From Microbispora hainanensis (GTDB taxonomy: Bacteria; Actinomycetota; Actinomycetes; Streptosporangiales; Streptosporangiaceae): DNA of 64,000 bases. Of this stretch, positions 33,384 through 41,820 are shown in pieces; the stretch's first letter is position 1, and every line of letters begins with the position of its first letter. The stretch spans positions 3,038,001 to 3,102,000 of the forward strand of contig NZ_CP108086.1 in assembly GCF_036186745.1 (NCBI RefSeq), given 5' to 3'. The notes under the pieces are model-generated. The model saw only the letters and a program-made list of their open reading frames with translations, was not told the DNA's origin and did not search any database. The position numbers and the translations under genes are program-made.

Positions 33384-36250
33384 AGGGACAGGCGGTGGGC
33401 CGCGGCGGCGGCCTCGCCCCGGCTCGACACCCCCAGCTTGGGCAGGATGTTCGACACGTGCACGCTGACGGTCTTGGCCGAGATGAACAGCTCGGCCGCG
33501 ATGTCCCGGTTGCTGCGCCCGGCCGCCACCAGGCGCAGCACCTCCAGCTCGCGCGGGGTCAGGTCGGCCTGCCGTACGGGCTCGGACGGGGTGGGGTCGG
33601 AGAGCGGGGTGCCGACGCGGCGGGCCAGCGTCTCGATCTGGGTGACCATCGGGGTGGCGCGCAACGCGACCGCGAGCGGGCAGGCCTCGCGCAGCCGCGC
33701 GATGGCACCCTCACGGTCGCCGCTCGCGGCGGCGGCCGCAGCGCCGTGCAGCAGCGCCTTGGCCCGGACGTACGGACGGCCCAGCCGCCGCCACGCCTCG
33801 GCCGCGGCGTCGAACTCGCCCCGGTAGACCAGTCCGAACGCCTCGTTCACCGGACCGTCGCCCAGGTTGACGGCCAGCCGGTCGCCCAGCTCCCGCACCG
33901 GGGCCACCCGGTCGGGGGCGACCGGCGCCGCCGCGTCGCAGACGTATCGGACCAGGGCGAGCAGCCGTCCGGCGAGCATGGCCTTGCGGGCCAGCGGCGG
34001 GTTGTCGAGAGCCTTCTCCAGCACGTCGAGTGCCTTCAGGGGCTCGCCGCGCAGCAGGTGCCACGCGAGACGCAGCCGGACGTTGTTCGTCCACTCCTGG
34101 GTCTGCTCGTCCCGATGCGGGGAGAAGACGCCGACCTCGGTGAGGATGTCCTCCGCCAGGTCCTCCTCGCCGCGCGCGATCGCGATGTCCGCGCGGACCC
34201 GCAGCATGTGCCACCGGTTGCGCAGGGTCGGCCCCATCGTCAGGGACCGCTCGATGATCTCGACGGCCTCGTCCCACCGGCCGAGCGACTCCAGCGCCTC
34301 CGCCCGGTTGTTGGCGATGAACGTGCCCTGGTGGCGGAACCTACCGTATCGCCGGGCGAGCTTCTCGCCCTCCAGCGCGAGCGCCACGGCCTCTTCCGAA
34401 CGGCCGAGGTTGTCGAGGGCGTCGACGTTGTTGGCCAGGGCGCGCAGGATGATGCGGGGCGAGTTCAGGCGCCTGCCCATCGCCAGCGCCTGCTCGTTGA
34501 GCGCGATCGTGGTCTCGAGGTCGCCGTTGATGGAGTGGCCGAGCGCCATGTTGATCAGGAGGTCGGCCTCCTGCACCTCGTCGCCCATGTCGCGGGCGAT
34601 GCGCAGCGCCTCCTCGGTGAGCGCGGTGCCCTCGGCGACCCCGTCGGCGCACATCAGGGTCTGGCCCAGCCGGGTCAGCACCAGCGCGCGTACGTCGCCC
34701 GGCTGCGGCACCAGCCGCTCGGCGCGCCACAGATACTCCAGGATGCCCGGCTTGCCCTTGTGCGCCTTGACGTTGGCCATGCGGACCATCAGCTCGGCCA
34801 CCCGCTCGGGTGAGGTCTCCTCGTCGAGCTCGGCCAGGGCGCCGCGCACGTACTTCTGGCTCTGCTCCATCTCGCCGCTGAGGAACGCCGCCTCGGAGGC
34901 CCGTTCCAGCACCGTGCAGTGGTCGTGGCCGATGCGCTCGGCGGCGTCGGGCACCTTGTCCCACAGCGTCAGCACGCGTTCGAGGAGCTGGATCTGCTCG
35001 GTGTAGGCGAACGACTTGGCCGCCTTCTCGGACGCCTCCCAGGCGGAGATCAGCGCCCACAGATCGTCACGGGCGGAGTACCAGTGGTGGGCGATCTCGA
35101 TGGCCGCCCGGCCCGGGGGCACCAGACCGCGGTCGCGGTCGATCTCCTCGGCGTACCTCGCGTGCATCCGCGCGTGCTCACCGGGCAGCAGCTCGTCGTG
35201 GACCGCCTCGCGGATCAGGGCGTGCCGGAACGCGTACGCCCCGCCGTCGGCCACCTGCAGCACGTTGGCCGCGATGGCGGGCCGCAGCGCGTTCTCCAGA
35301 TCGACGTCGGACAGGCCGCTGACCGCCGCGAGCAGGGCGTGACCGACGCGGATGCCCCCGGCGGCGGCGATCCTGAGCACCCGCTGGGTCTCCTCGGGCA
35401 GCCGCTCCACCGAGCCGATGATCAGGTCGTGCAGCGAGTCGGGGAACGAGCAGTCCTCGCCGCAGTCGAGCAGCGCCTCCACGAACAGCGGGATGCCGCC
35501 GCTGCGGTCGAAGACCCGGTCGACCTTGGCGAACTCGGGGGTCACTCCGAGGATCCCGGCCATCTGCTCGGCGACCTCGTCCTGGGTGAAACGGGGCAGG
35601 TCCACCCGGACCACGCCGTCGACCCGTCCCAGCTCGGCCAGCACCGGCCGCAGGGGATGGGTGCGGTGCAGCTCGTCCGAGCGGTACGTCATGACCATCA
35701 GGACGGGAGCCGTCTTGAGGTTGCGGCTGAGGAAGGCGATGAGGTCGCGGCTGGAACGGTCGGCCCAGTGGATGTCCTCGATGACGAGCACCACCGGCCG
35801 CCGCTCGGAGAGGCGTTCGAGCAGCGCCAGGATCAGCTCGAACAGCCGCGCGCGGGCCGACTCGGTCTCCCCGTCGCCGCTCGGCTCGCCGAACTCGGGC
35901 AGCAGCCTGGCCAGGTCGCGGGCGGCGCCGTCGGGCAGCAGGGCGGCGACCTCGGCCGCGCCGCACTCCCGGACGAGCTGCCGCAGCGCGGCGGTGAAGG
36001 GGGCGTAGGCCAGGCCCTCCGCGGACAGCTCCACGCAGCCCCCGACGAGCACGTGGGCGCCGTCCTGCGCGGCCTGCTCCGCGAACCGGCCGGCGAGGCG
36101 GGTCTTCCCCACGCCCGCCTCGCCGCCGATGAGCACCGCCGCGGTGGCCTGCTTGCGCGCCTGGTCGTAGGCCTCGCCCAGGGTCTCCAGCTCCGCGCCC
36201 CGCCCGACGAAGACGGGGCTCACCGCCCGGCGTGTCATGTGCTCCAGCAT
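33374..36250 (-). CDS. LAL-type (large ATP-binding LuxR) transcriptional regulator
   Basis: A 958-residue MalT/LAL regulator. The N-terminal AAA ATPase has Walker A GGEAGVGKTRLAG (about 35-47) and Walker B VVLVIEDIHWADRSSRD. A long TPR-like helical region (about 400-860) follows. The C-terminal LuxR HTH is complete (LTPRELEVLRLVAAGRSNRD, then SAKTVSVHVSNILPKLGV). Such proteins respond to an inducer by ATP-dependent oligomerisation; the ligand and targets are not known. ATG 36250 has AAAGGG upstream. The frame stays open to 36451, but that part is the translated tandem repeat of the leader. No sensor partner is adjacent. Confidence 0.92.
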   Translation of the reverse strand: MLEHMTRRAVSPVFVGRGAELETLGEAYDQARKQATAAVLIGGEAGVGKTRLAGRFAEQAAQDGAHVLVGGCVELSAEGLAYAPFTAALRQLVRECGAAEVAALLPDGAARDLARLLPEFGEPSGDGETESARARLFELILALLERLSERRPVVLVIEDIHWADRSSRDLIAFLSRNLKTAPVLMVMTYRSDELHRTHPLRPVLAELGRVDGVVRVDLPRFTQDEVAEQMAGILGVTPEFAKVDRVFDRSGGIPLFVEALLDCGEDCSFPDSLHDLIIGSVERLPEETQRVLRIAAAGGIRVGHALLAAVSGLSDVDLENALRPAIAANVLQVADGGAYAFRHALIREAVHDELLPGEHARMHARYAEEIDRDRGLVPPGRAAIEIAHHWYSARDDLWALISAWEASEKAAKSFAYTEQIQLLERVLTLWDKVPDAAERIGHDHCTVLERASEAAFLSGEMEQSQKYVRGALAELDEETSPERVAELMVRMANVKAHKGKPGILEYLWRAERLVPQPGDVRALVLTRLGQTLMCADGVAEGTALTEEALRIARDMGDEVQEADLLINMALGHSINGDLETTIALNEQALAMGRRLNSPRIILRALANNVDALDNLGRSEEAVALALEGEKLARRYGRFRHQGTFIANNRAEALESLGRWDEAVEIIERSLTMGPTLRNRWHMLRVRADIAIARGEEDLAEDILTEVGVFSPHRDEQTQEWTNNVRLRLAWHLLRGEPLKALDVLEKALDNPPLARKAMLAGRLLALVRYVCDAAAPVAPDRVAPVRELGDRLAVNLGDGPVNEAFGLVYRGEFDAAAEAWRRLGRPYVRAKALLHGAAAAAASGDREGAIARLREACPLAVALRATPMVTQIETLARRVGTPLSDPTPSEPVRQADLTPRELEVLRLVAAGRSNRDIAAELFISAKTVSVHVSNILPKLGVSSRGEAAAAAHRLSLLD

Positions 36251-36310
36251 GTCATGACCCTTTGCGTGGCTTCGCCTGGTTTTTCGGTCAGACCTCTGTG
36301 CCCCCATGAG

Positions 36311-36370
36311 CCTCACGGTGTGCTCCACGGTGTGGTTCATGGTGTCGTTCACGGTGTGCTTCACGGCGGC
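36311..36370. repeat. 12-bp tandem repeat, five copies, in the LAL regulator leader
   Basis: Units of the form CTTCACGGTGTG at 36311-36322, 36323-36334, 36335-36346, 36347-36358 and 36359-36370, with 1-4 changes each, end 60 bp upstream of ATG 36250. On the minus strand they would read as repeats of NHTV/EHTV-type tetrapeptides, but no start supports translation. Confidence 0.85.
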
Positions 36371-36373
36371 TGA

Positions 36374-36409
36374 AAGGCCCGGCCGGGAGGGAGGGTCCGG
36401 CCGGGCCTT
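36374..36409. terminator. Strong 13-bp hairpin terminator
   Basis: AAGGCCCGGCCGG (36374-36386) and CCGGCCGGGCCTT (36397-36409) pair perfectly with a 10-nt loop. It lies 11 bp after the 55-residue gene on the minus strand and insulates the LAL promoter. Confidence 0.85.
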
Positions 36410-36419
36410 CGTACGCGTC

Positions 36420-36587
36420 TCATGAGGTGCGGAGCTTGCCGAAGGCCGCACGCAGCCGGCGGTTGCCGGAGCGCTGCTGGGCCTTCAGGCCCGACTGCGC
36501 CTCGCGCGCGCGGCGGTGGGCGGCGGCCTCCTCCTGAAGCTCGGTCGCCCGGTTGATCATTACCTGGTAGTGCAGTTCCGGACCCAT
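36420..36587 (-). CDS. Small basic helical protein
   Basis: A 55-residue protein starting MGPELHYQVMINRATELQEE, followed by an Ala/Arg-rich helix and a basic tail (RSGNRRLRAAFGKLRTS). AAGGAG lies 8 bp upstream, which decides the start. Similar 50-60-residue proteins with an LHY...N-x-R-x-A-E-L start are common in actinomycetes and have no known role. It could be a small coiled-coil or nucleic-acid-binding protein. Confidence 0.7.
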   Translation of the reverse strand: MGPELHYQVMINRATELQEEAAAHRRAREAQSGLKAQQRSGNRRLRAAFGKLRTS

Positions 36588-36794
36588 CAGAGTGTCTCCT
36601 TGTTTCGGGTCTCTTCTCGTACTCCTCAAGGTTCGGTCTAAGGCGTGGTGCGGCACATCGGGCGGATGCCCTATCTCTGGCAGGGGCTTACGGCATAGGA
36701 CTTCTAAGGCGGGTAAGGAGATGCCTTAGGGACGCCCGGGTCTCCGGGTTTGGAATCATTCCGCGTGGTCGGGGATGCTGGTCTCGTGCCAACT

Positions 36795-37733
36795 ATGACT
36801 ACTCCGCTCGCGGAGGTCGCCTCCTCACCCTCGACGCTGCGTGCGTTCCTGCACGGCCTTCCCGGGGTCGACAGGGTCGGGGCGGACGCCCGGGCCGCGA
36901 TGCTGGGCACGCGATCCATCAAGACGACCGCCAAGAAACAGGCCATCGACATGGCCATCGGGATGGTCGACCTCACCACCCTGGAAGGCGCGGACACCCC
37001 CGGCAAGGTCAGGGCGATGTGCGCCAAGGCGGTGCGGCCCGATCCCACCGACTCCTCCGTGCCGCCGGTCGCCGCCGTCTGCGTGTACCCCGACCTGGTC
37101 GCGACCGCCGTCGAGGCCCTCTCCGGATCCGGCGTGAAGGTGGCGTCCGTCGCCACGTCGTTCCCCAGCGGCCGGTCCTCCCTTGAGGTCAAGGTCGCCG
37201 ACACGTCCCTCGCCGTGGCCGCCGGAGCCGCCGAGATCGACATGGTCATCGACCGCGGCGCGTTCCTCGCCGGCGACTACCTCAAGGTGTACGAGGAGAT
37301 CGTCGCCATCAAGGAAGCCTGCGGCGACAGCCATCTGAAGGTGATCCTGGAGACCGGCGAGCTCGCGACGTACGACAACGTGCGACGAGCCTCCTGGCTC
37401 GCGATGATCGCCGGGGCCGACTTCATCAAGACCTCGACCGGCAAGGTGTCGCCGGCCGCGACGCTGCCGGTGACGCTCGTCATGCTGGAGGCCGTGCGCG
37501 ACTTCCTGGCCGCGACCGGCCGCAAGGTGGGCGTGAAGCCCGCGGGCGGCATCCGCACCACCAAGGACGCGATCAAATACCTGGTGCTGGTCAACGAGAC
37601 CGCCGGGCCCGACTGGCTGCACGCCGACTGGTTCCGCCTCGGCGCCTCCTCGCTGCTGAACGACCTGCTCATGCAGCGGCAGAAGATGGCCACCGGCCGG
37701 TACGCCGGTCCCGACTACTTCACGCTGGACTGA
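36795..37733 (+). CDS. deoC: Deoxyribose-phosphate aldolase
   Basis: A 312-residue class I aldolase of the long DeoC type. Schiff-base Lys212 is in ADFIKTSTGKVSP, the second active-site Lys in KVGVKPAGGIRTT, and the catalytic Asp in AAEIDMVIDRG. It splits 2-deoxyribose 5-phosphate to glyceraldehyde 3-phosphate and acetaldehyde in deoxynucleoside catabolism. The N-terminal 60 residues are extra relative to the E. coli enzyme but usual in this subfamily. GTG 36786 is an alternative start, adding three residues. The two following aldehyde-dehydrogenase-type genes probably remove the acetaldehyde. Confidence 0.94.
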   Translation: MTTPLAEVASSPSTLRAFLHGLPGVDRVGADARAAMLGTRSIKTTAKKQAIDMAIGMVDLTTLEGADTPGKVRAMCAKAVRPDPTDSSVPPVAAVCVYPDLVATAVEALSGSGVKVASVATSFPSGRSSLEVKVADTSLAVAAGAAEIDMVIDRGAFLAGDYLKVYEEIVAIKEACGDSHLKVILETGELATYDNVRRASWLAMIAGADFIKTSTGKVSPAATLPVTLVMLEAVRDFLAATGRKVGVKPAGGIRTTKDAIKYLVLVNETAGPDWLHADWFRLGASSLLNDLLMQRQKMATGRYAGPDYFTLD

Positions 37734-37748
37734 GGGCTGGACTGAGGC
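37725..37748. repeat. 12-bp tandem duplication over the deoC stop codon
   Basis: CTGGACTGAGGG (37725-37736) is followed by CTGGACTGAGGC (37737-37748). The deoC stop TGA (37731-37733) is in copy one; copy two holds another TGA in the same frame and abuts the next start codon at 37749. Confidence 0.88.
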
Positions 37749-39176
37749 ATGTTCGAATACGCACCCGCACCAGAGTCGCGGGACATCGTCGACATCCGGC
37801 CGTCGTACGGCCTGTTCATCAACGGCGAGTGGGTCGAGCCGCAGGGCGAGGAGCGCCACAAGACCGTCAACCCGGCCACCGAGGAGGTGCTCGCGGAGGT
37901 CGCGTGGGCGGGGGAGGCCGACGTCGACCGCGCGGTCCAGGCCGCGGCCAAGGCGTTCCCCGTCTGGTCGGCCATGCCGGGCGCGGAGCGGGCCAAGTAC
38001 CTGTTCCGGATCGCCCGGATCATCCAGGAGCGTGCGCGTGAGCTCGCGGTCCTGGAGACGCTCGACAACGGCAAGCCGATCAGGGAGTCCCGCGACGTGG
38101 ACCTCCCGCTGGTCGCCGCCCACTTCTTCTACTACGCCGGCTGGGCCGACAAGCTGGCGTACGCCGGGTTCGGCGAGAACCCCCGGCCGCTGGGCGTGGC
38201 CGGGCAGGTCATCCCGTGGAACTTCCCGCTGCTCATGCTGGCCTGGAAGATCGCTCCCGCGCTGGCCTGCGGCAACACGGTCGTGCTCAAGCCGGCCGAG
38301 ACCACGCCGCTGACCGCGCTCGCGTTCGCCGACATCTGCCGCCAGGCCGACCTGCCGCCGGGCGTCGTGAACATCGTCACCGGCGCGGGCCAGACGGGCG
38401 CCGCGCTCGTGAACCACCCCGACGTGGACAAGGTCGCCTTCACCGGCTCCACCGAGGTCGGCCGCCTCATCGCGAGGAGCCTCGCGGGCACCCGCAAGAA
38501 GCTCACGCTGGAGCTCGGCGGCAAGGCCGCCAACATCGTGTTCGAGGACGCGCCGCTCGACCAGGCCGTCGAGGGCATCGTCAACGGCATCTTCTTCAAC
38601 CAGGGCCACGTCTGCTGCGCGGGATCGCGGCTGCTGGTGCAGGAGTCGGTCGCCGACGACCTGCTGGAGGCGCTCAAGCGGCGTCTCGGCACGCTGCGGC
38701 TCGGCGACCCGCTGGACAAGAACACCGACATCGGCGCGATCAACTCGGCCGAGCAGCTCGCCAAGATCCGCGAGCTGTCGGCGGCCGGGGAGGCCGAGGG
38801 CGCCGAGCGGTGGTCGCCCGCCTGCCCGATCCCCGACCGCGGCTACTGGTTCCCGCCCACCGTCTTCACCGGCGTGGCCCAGTCGCACCGGATCGCCCGT
38901 GAGGAGATCTTCGGCCCGGTGCTGTCGGTGCTGACCTTCCGCACCCCCGCCGAGGCGGTGGAGAAGGCCAACAACACGCCGTACGGGCTGTCGGCGGGCG
39001 TGTGGACCGAGAAGGGCTCGCGCATGCTGTGGATGGCGTCCCGGCTGCGGGCCGGCGTCGTCTGGTCCAACACGTTCAACCGGTTCGACCCGACCTCGCC
39101 GTTCGGCGGCTACAAGGAGTCGGGCTACGGCCGCGAGGGCGGACGCCACGGTCTGGAGGCCTACCTTGCCGTATGA
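37749..39176 (+). CDS. Aldehyde dehydrogenase, complete
   Basis: A 475-residue NAD(P)-dependent aldehyde dehydrogenase. The oxyanion Asn is in VIPWNFPLLMLAWK, the NAD motif is AFTGSTEVG, the general base is Glu255 in LELGGKAANIVFE, and the catalytic Cys is at 289-290 in NQGHVCCAGS. Directly after deoC, it probably oxidises the acetaldehyde released from deoxyribose phosphate. It carries no CoA-acylating features. Its stop overlaps an ATG (ATGA, 39173-39176) in frame with the next gene. Confidence 0.94.
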   Translation: MFEYAPAPESRDIVDIRPSYGLFINGEWVEPQGEERHKTVNPATEEVLAEVAWAGEADVDRAVQAAAKAFPVWSAMPGAERAKYLFRIARIIQERARELAVLETLDNGKPIRESRDVDLPLVAAHFFYYAGWADKLAYAGFGENPRPLGVAGQVIPWNFPLLMLAWKIAPALACGNTVVLKPAETTPLTALAFADICRQADLPPGVVNIVTGAGQTGAALVNHPDVDKVAFTGSTEVGRLIARSLAGTRKKLTLELGGKAANIVFEDAPLDQAVEGIVNGIFFNQGHVCCAGSRLLVQESVADDLLEALKRRLGTLRLGDPLDKNTDIGAINSAEQLAKIRELSAAGEAEGAERWSPACPIPDRGYWFPPTVFTGVAQSHRIAREEIFGPVLSVLTFRTPAEAVEKANNTPYGLSAGVWTEKGSRMLWMASRLRAGVVWSNTFNRFDPTSPFGGYKESGYGREGGRHGLEAYLAV

Positions 39177-39397
39177 CCGGTGTCATCACCCCTCCGGCCG
39201 TCCGTCGTGCAGGTGCGCCGACGGGCAGCGCCGCCGCCTGGCCCGCCGGGCGCGCGCGGGCGCCGGTGACGGCTTCTCCCGGGGCAGCCGCTCCCGCCGC
39301 TTCGCCGTACGGCACGGCTGGTTCGCCCACCGGGGCGGCGTGTGCCGCTGTGGCCAGACCTACCAGCCGGCCCGTCCTCTGGAGATTGGAACCTTCG

Positions 39398-40273
39398 ATG
39401 AGTGAGCGCACCGGACGCCTGAGCGTGCGCAAGACGTACAAGCTGTTCATCGGCGGCGCGTTCCCGCGTTCGGAGAGCGGAAGGTCGTATGTCGTGACCT
39501 CCTCCAAGGGCGACTTCCTCGCCAACGCGGCCAGGGCCTCCCGCAAGGACGCCAGGGACGCGGTCGGGGCGGCGCGCAAGGCGTTCCCCGGCTGGTCGGG
39601 TGCCACGGCGTACAACAGGGGCCAGATCCTCTACCGCATCGCCGAGATGCTGGAAGGCCGCCGCGCGCAGTTCGTCGCGGAGATCACCGCGATGGGCGGC
39701 GTGGGGGCCAAGCAGGCCGGCGAGATGGTGGACGCGTCGGTCGACAGGCTGGTCTGGTACGCGGGCTGGTCCGACAAGATCGGCGCGGTCCTAGGGTCGG
39801 CCAACCCGGTGGCCGGGCCCTACTTCAACCTGTCGAGCCCCGAGCCGACCGGCGTGGTCGCGGTGGTGGCTCCGCAGGAGGGGCCGCTGCTCGGGCTGAT
39901 CAGCGTGATCGCCCCGGTGATCGTGACCGGCAACACCTGTGTGGTGATCGCCTCCGAGCGTGCGCCGCTGCCGGCGATCACGCTGGCCGAGGTGCTGGCG
40001 ACCTCCGACCTGCCGGGCGGGGTGGTGAACATCCTCACCGGCTCGGCCGCCGAGATCGCCCCCTGGCTGGCGGGCCACATGGACGTCAACGGCATCGACC
40101 TGACCGGCGCCGATCCCGAGCTGGCCGTCACGTGTGAGGAGCTGGCCGCGGAGAACCTCAAGCGGGTGCTCCGGCCGCCGGTGGATCGCGTGGACTGGCT
40201 CGCCGACCCCGGCATCGAGCGGATGACGGCGTTCCTGGAGACCAAGACCGTCTGGCATCCGATCGGCATCTGA
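39398..40273 (+). CDS. Truncated aldehyde-dehydrogenase-like protein lacking the catalytic Cys
   Basis: A 291-residue protein matching only the N-terminal, NAD-binding half of aldehyde dehydrogenases (KLFIGGAFPRSESGRSY, AFPGWSGATAYNRGQILYRI, GVVNILTGSAAEIAPWL). The catalytic Glu/Cys half is missing, and a short new C-terminus ends VDWLADPGIERMTAF. Paired full and short ALDH genes after deoC occur in other actinomycetes, so this is likely a real accessory protein and not decay. I start at ATG 39398, where homology begins. The frame is open from ATG 39173, overlapping the upstream stop by ATGA; that would add a 75-residue Ala/Pro-rich extension. Confidence 0.85.
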   Translation: MSERTGRLSVRKTYKLFIGGAFPRSESGRSYVVTSSKGDFLANAARASRKDARDAVGAARKAFPGWSGATAYNRGQILYRIAEMLEGRRAQFVAEITAMGGVGAKQAGEMVDASVDRLVWYAGWSDKIGAVLGSANPVAGPYFNLSSPEPTGVVAVVAPQEGPLLGLISVIAPVIVTGNTCVVIASERAPLPAITLAEVLATSDLPGGVVNILTGSAAEIAPWLAGHMDVNGIDLTGADPELAVTCEELAAENLKRVLRPPVDRVDWLADPGIERMTAFLETKTVWHPIGI

Positions 40274-40280
40274 ACCCGTT

Positions 40281-40308
40281 CCCTCCCGGCCCGCGCGGGC
40301 CGGGAGGG
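40281..40308. terminator. Perfect 14-bp palindromic terminator
   Basis: CCCTCCCGGCCCGC (40281-40294) and its exact inverse (40295-40308) form a perfect palindrome 8 bp after the ALDH-like gene, between convergent genes. Confidence 0.85.
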
Positions 40309-40347
40309 CCGGTCACACGGCGCCGGCCAGGCAGGGGCTTGGTGCCG

Positions 40348-40400
40348 GTGCTCACATTCCGTGCTCACATTCCCGGGCTCACATTCCGGGCTCACATCAT
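40348..40400. repeat. 13-bp tandem repeat, four copies, over the rho stop codon
   Basis: GTGCTCACATTCC occurs at 40348-40360 and 40361-40373, then GGGCTCACATTCC at 40375-40387 and GGGCTCACATCAT at 40388-40400. The minus-strand rho stop (TCA on plus, 40397-40399) is in the last unit. One extra C separates units two and three. Confidence 0.92.
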
Positions 40401-41539
40401 GCGCGGCGCAGGGCGAGAAGCAATTCGGCGTTGGATCCGGTGTTCTTCATCGAGGTGAGGAACGACTCGATGGACTCCTGCTCGTGCAGCGCCCGGCGGA
40501 GCCTGCGCGTCAGGGGAAGCTCGGCGGGGTCGAACAGGAGCTCCTCGCGGCGGGTGCCGGAGGCGACGACGTCGACGGCGGGGAAGATCCGGCGGTCGGC
40601 CAGGCTCCGGCTGAGCTTCAGCTCCATGTTGCCGGTGCTCTTGAACTCCTCGAAGAGGTTGTCGTCCATCTTCGAGCCGGTCTCGACCAGCGCGGTGGCG
40701 AGGATCGTGAGCGAGCCGCCGCCCTCGATGTTGCGGGCGGCGCCGAGCACCTTCTTGGGCTGGTGCAGGGCCCCGGCGTCCATGCCGCCCGTGAGCACGC
40801 GCCCGCCGCTCGGCGCGGCCATGTTGTACGCCCGGCCGAGGCGGGTGATCGAGTCGATGAGCACGACGACGTCACGGCCCGCCTCCACGAGCCGCTTGGC
40901 CCGCTCGACGGCGAGCTCGGCCGCGGTGATGTGGTCCTGCGGTGCGCGGTCGAAGGTCGAGGCGATCACCTCGGCCCGCACCGACGCGCGCATGTCGGTG
41001 ACCTCCTCTGGCCGCTCGTCCACCAGGACGACCATGAGGTGGCATTCGGGGTGGTTGGTGGTGATCGCGTTCGCGACGGCCTTGAGGAGCATGGTCTTGC
41101 CGGCCTTCGGCGGGGCGACGATCAGGCCGCGCTGGCCCTTGCCGATCGGCGCGAACAGGTCGATGACCCGCGTGGTCAGGATGTTGCGCGTCGTCTCCAG
41201 GCGCAGGCGCTCGTCGGGATAGATCGGCACGAGGTCGGCGAAGTGCGGCCGCGCGGTCTCCACGGGCTCGCCGTTCACGATCGCGACGGAGGTGAGCAGG
41301 CCGTTCTGGGCGACGCCGCGGACGTGGTCGCCGCGGCGCAGGTCGAGCGCGTCCACGAGCGCGGCCGGGACGGTCACGTCCTTCGGGCCGGGCAGGTAGC
41401 CGTTCGTGCGGATCACCGTGTTCCTGCCCGCCTGGTCGAGCAGACCGGTGACCTCGACGGCCGGGGCGTCCTTCGTACGGGCCTGTCCGGTGCGGGAAGT
41501 GCTGCGCTGCTTGGGAACGCTGAGAGTGGTGGTGGTCAT
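40397..41539 (-). CDS. rho: Transcription termination factor Rho, short form
   Basis: A 380-residue Rho. The RNA-binding cold-shock-like domain is reduced (GLLDQAGRNTVIRTNGYLPG), and the hexameric ATPase is complete: Walker A APPKAGKTMLL, VVLVDERPEEVTDM, Walker B DVVVLIDSITRLGRAYN, the Q loop region GGMDAGALHQPKKVLGAARN, and the R loop EFKSTGNMEL. It lacks the long charged N-terminal insertion of typical actinobacterial Rho (600-700 residues), so it may be a second, paralogous Rho. ACAAGGAG lies upstream of ATG 41539. The 180-nt leader with its own promoter allows autoregulation. Confidence 0.93.
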   Translation of the reverse strand: MTTTTLSVPKQRSTSRTGQARTKDAPAVEVTGLLDQAGRNTVIRTNGYLPGPKDVTVPAALVDALDLRRGDHVRGVAQNGLLTSVAIVNGEPVETARPHFADLVPIYPDERLRLETTRNILTTRVIDLFAPIGKGQRGLIVAPPKAGKTMLLKAVANAITTNHPECHLMVVLVDERPEEVTDMRASVRAEVIASTFDRAPQDHITAAELAVERAKRLVEAGRDVVVLIDSITRLGRAYNMAAPSGGRVLTGGMDAGALHQPKKVLGAARNIEGGGSLTILATALVETGSKMDDNLFEEFKSTGNMELKLSRSLADRRIFPAVDVVASGTRREELLFDPAELPLTRRLRRALHEQESIESFLTSMKNTGSNAELLLALRRA

Positions 41540-41719
41540 GGGACTCCTTGTGCCGGAGCTGTCTGGGGCAAAGCGTGGGTGGGTGTGGGGGCGCGCGTTC
41601 GTCCGCAGGCAGCGGGATTCGCGCGAGATTCGTGAAGAGGCCGGAGCTGGAGGACCGGCCTGCTGTGCTGGGCGCGTATGGGCTCAGAGACGGAGCCAGA
41701 ACCATACGGCTTGTCGCTG

Positions 41720-41747
41720 ACTATAACAGGCGCACGTGTCGCGGCAA
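41720..41747 (-). promoter_or_regulatory. Promoter of rho
   Basis: On the minus strand, TTGCCG (41742-41747) and TATAGT (41720-41725) are separated by 16 bp, a good match to housekeeping-sigma boxes. Transcription would start near 41713, giving a roughly 170-nt leader before rho. The rest of 41540-41770 shows no gene. Confidence 0.6.
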
Positions 41748-41770
41748 TTCCCCGTGATCTAGCGGGCCCT

Positions 41771-41820
41771 ACCGGCCTCTATCATCCTCTATCGGGCTCT
41801 ATCGGCCTTCATCGGGCTTG
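41771..41820. repeat. 10-bp tandem repeat, five copies, over a stop codon
   Basis: Five consecutive 10-mers (ACCGGCCTCT, ATCATCCTCT, ATCGGGCTCT, ATCGGCCTTC, ATCGGGCTTG) occupy 41771-41820. The stop of the LURP-one-like gene (TCA on plus, 41809-41811) spans the junction of units four and five. Confidence 0.85.

Noticed and set aside
36311..36370. Tandem repeats as a CRISPR array
   Set aside because: The 10-15-bp units are contiguous with no spacers, and no cas genes are present anywhere in the window.
32987..36373. Long plus-strand frames opposite the LAL regulator
   Set aside because: They lack recognisable motifs and start in the GDT1 gene or without a ribosome-binding site. The LuxR and AAA motifs are on the minus strand.
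36251..36451. Extending the LAL regulator to a start at 36451
   Set aside because: The extension is the translated 12-bp tandem repeat and would overlap the 55-residue gene and its terminator. ATG 36250 has a ribosome-binding site.
36825..39149. A 774-codon minus-strand frame opposite deoC and the aldehyde dehydrogenase
   Set aside because: Both plus-strand genes carry all catalytic motifs; the minus frame is low-complexity and has no start site.
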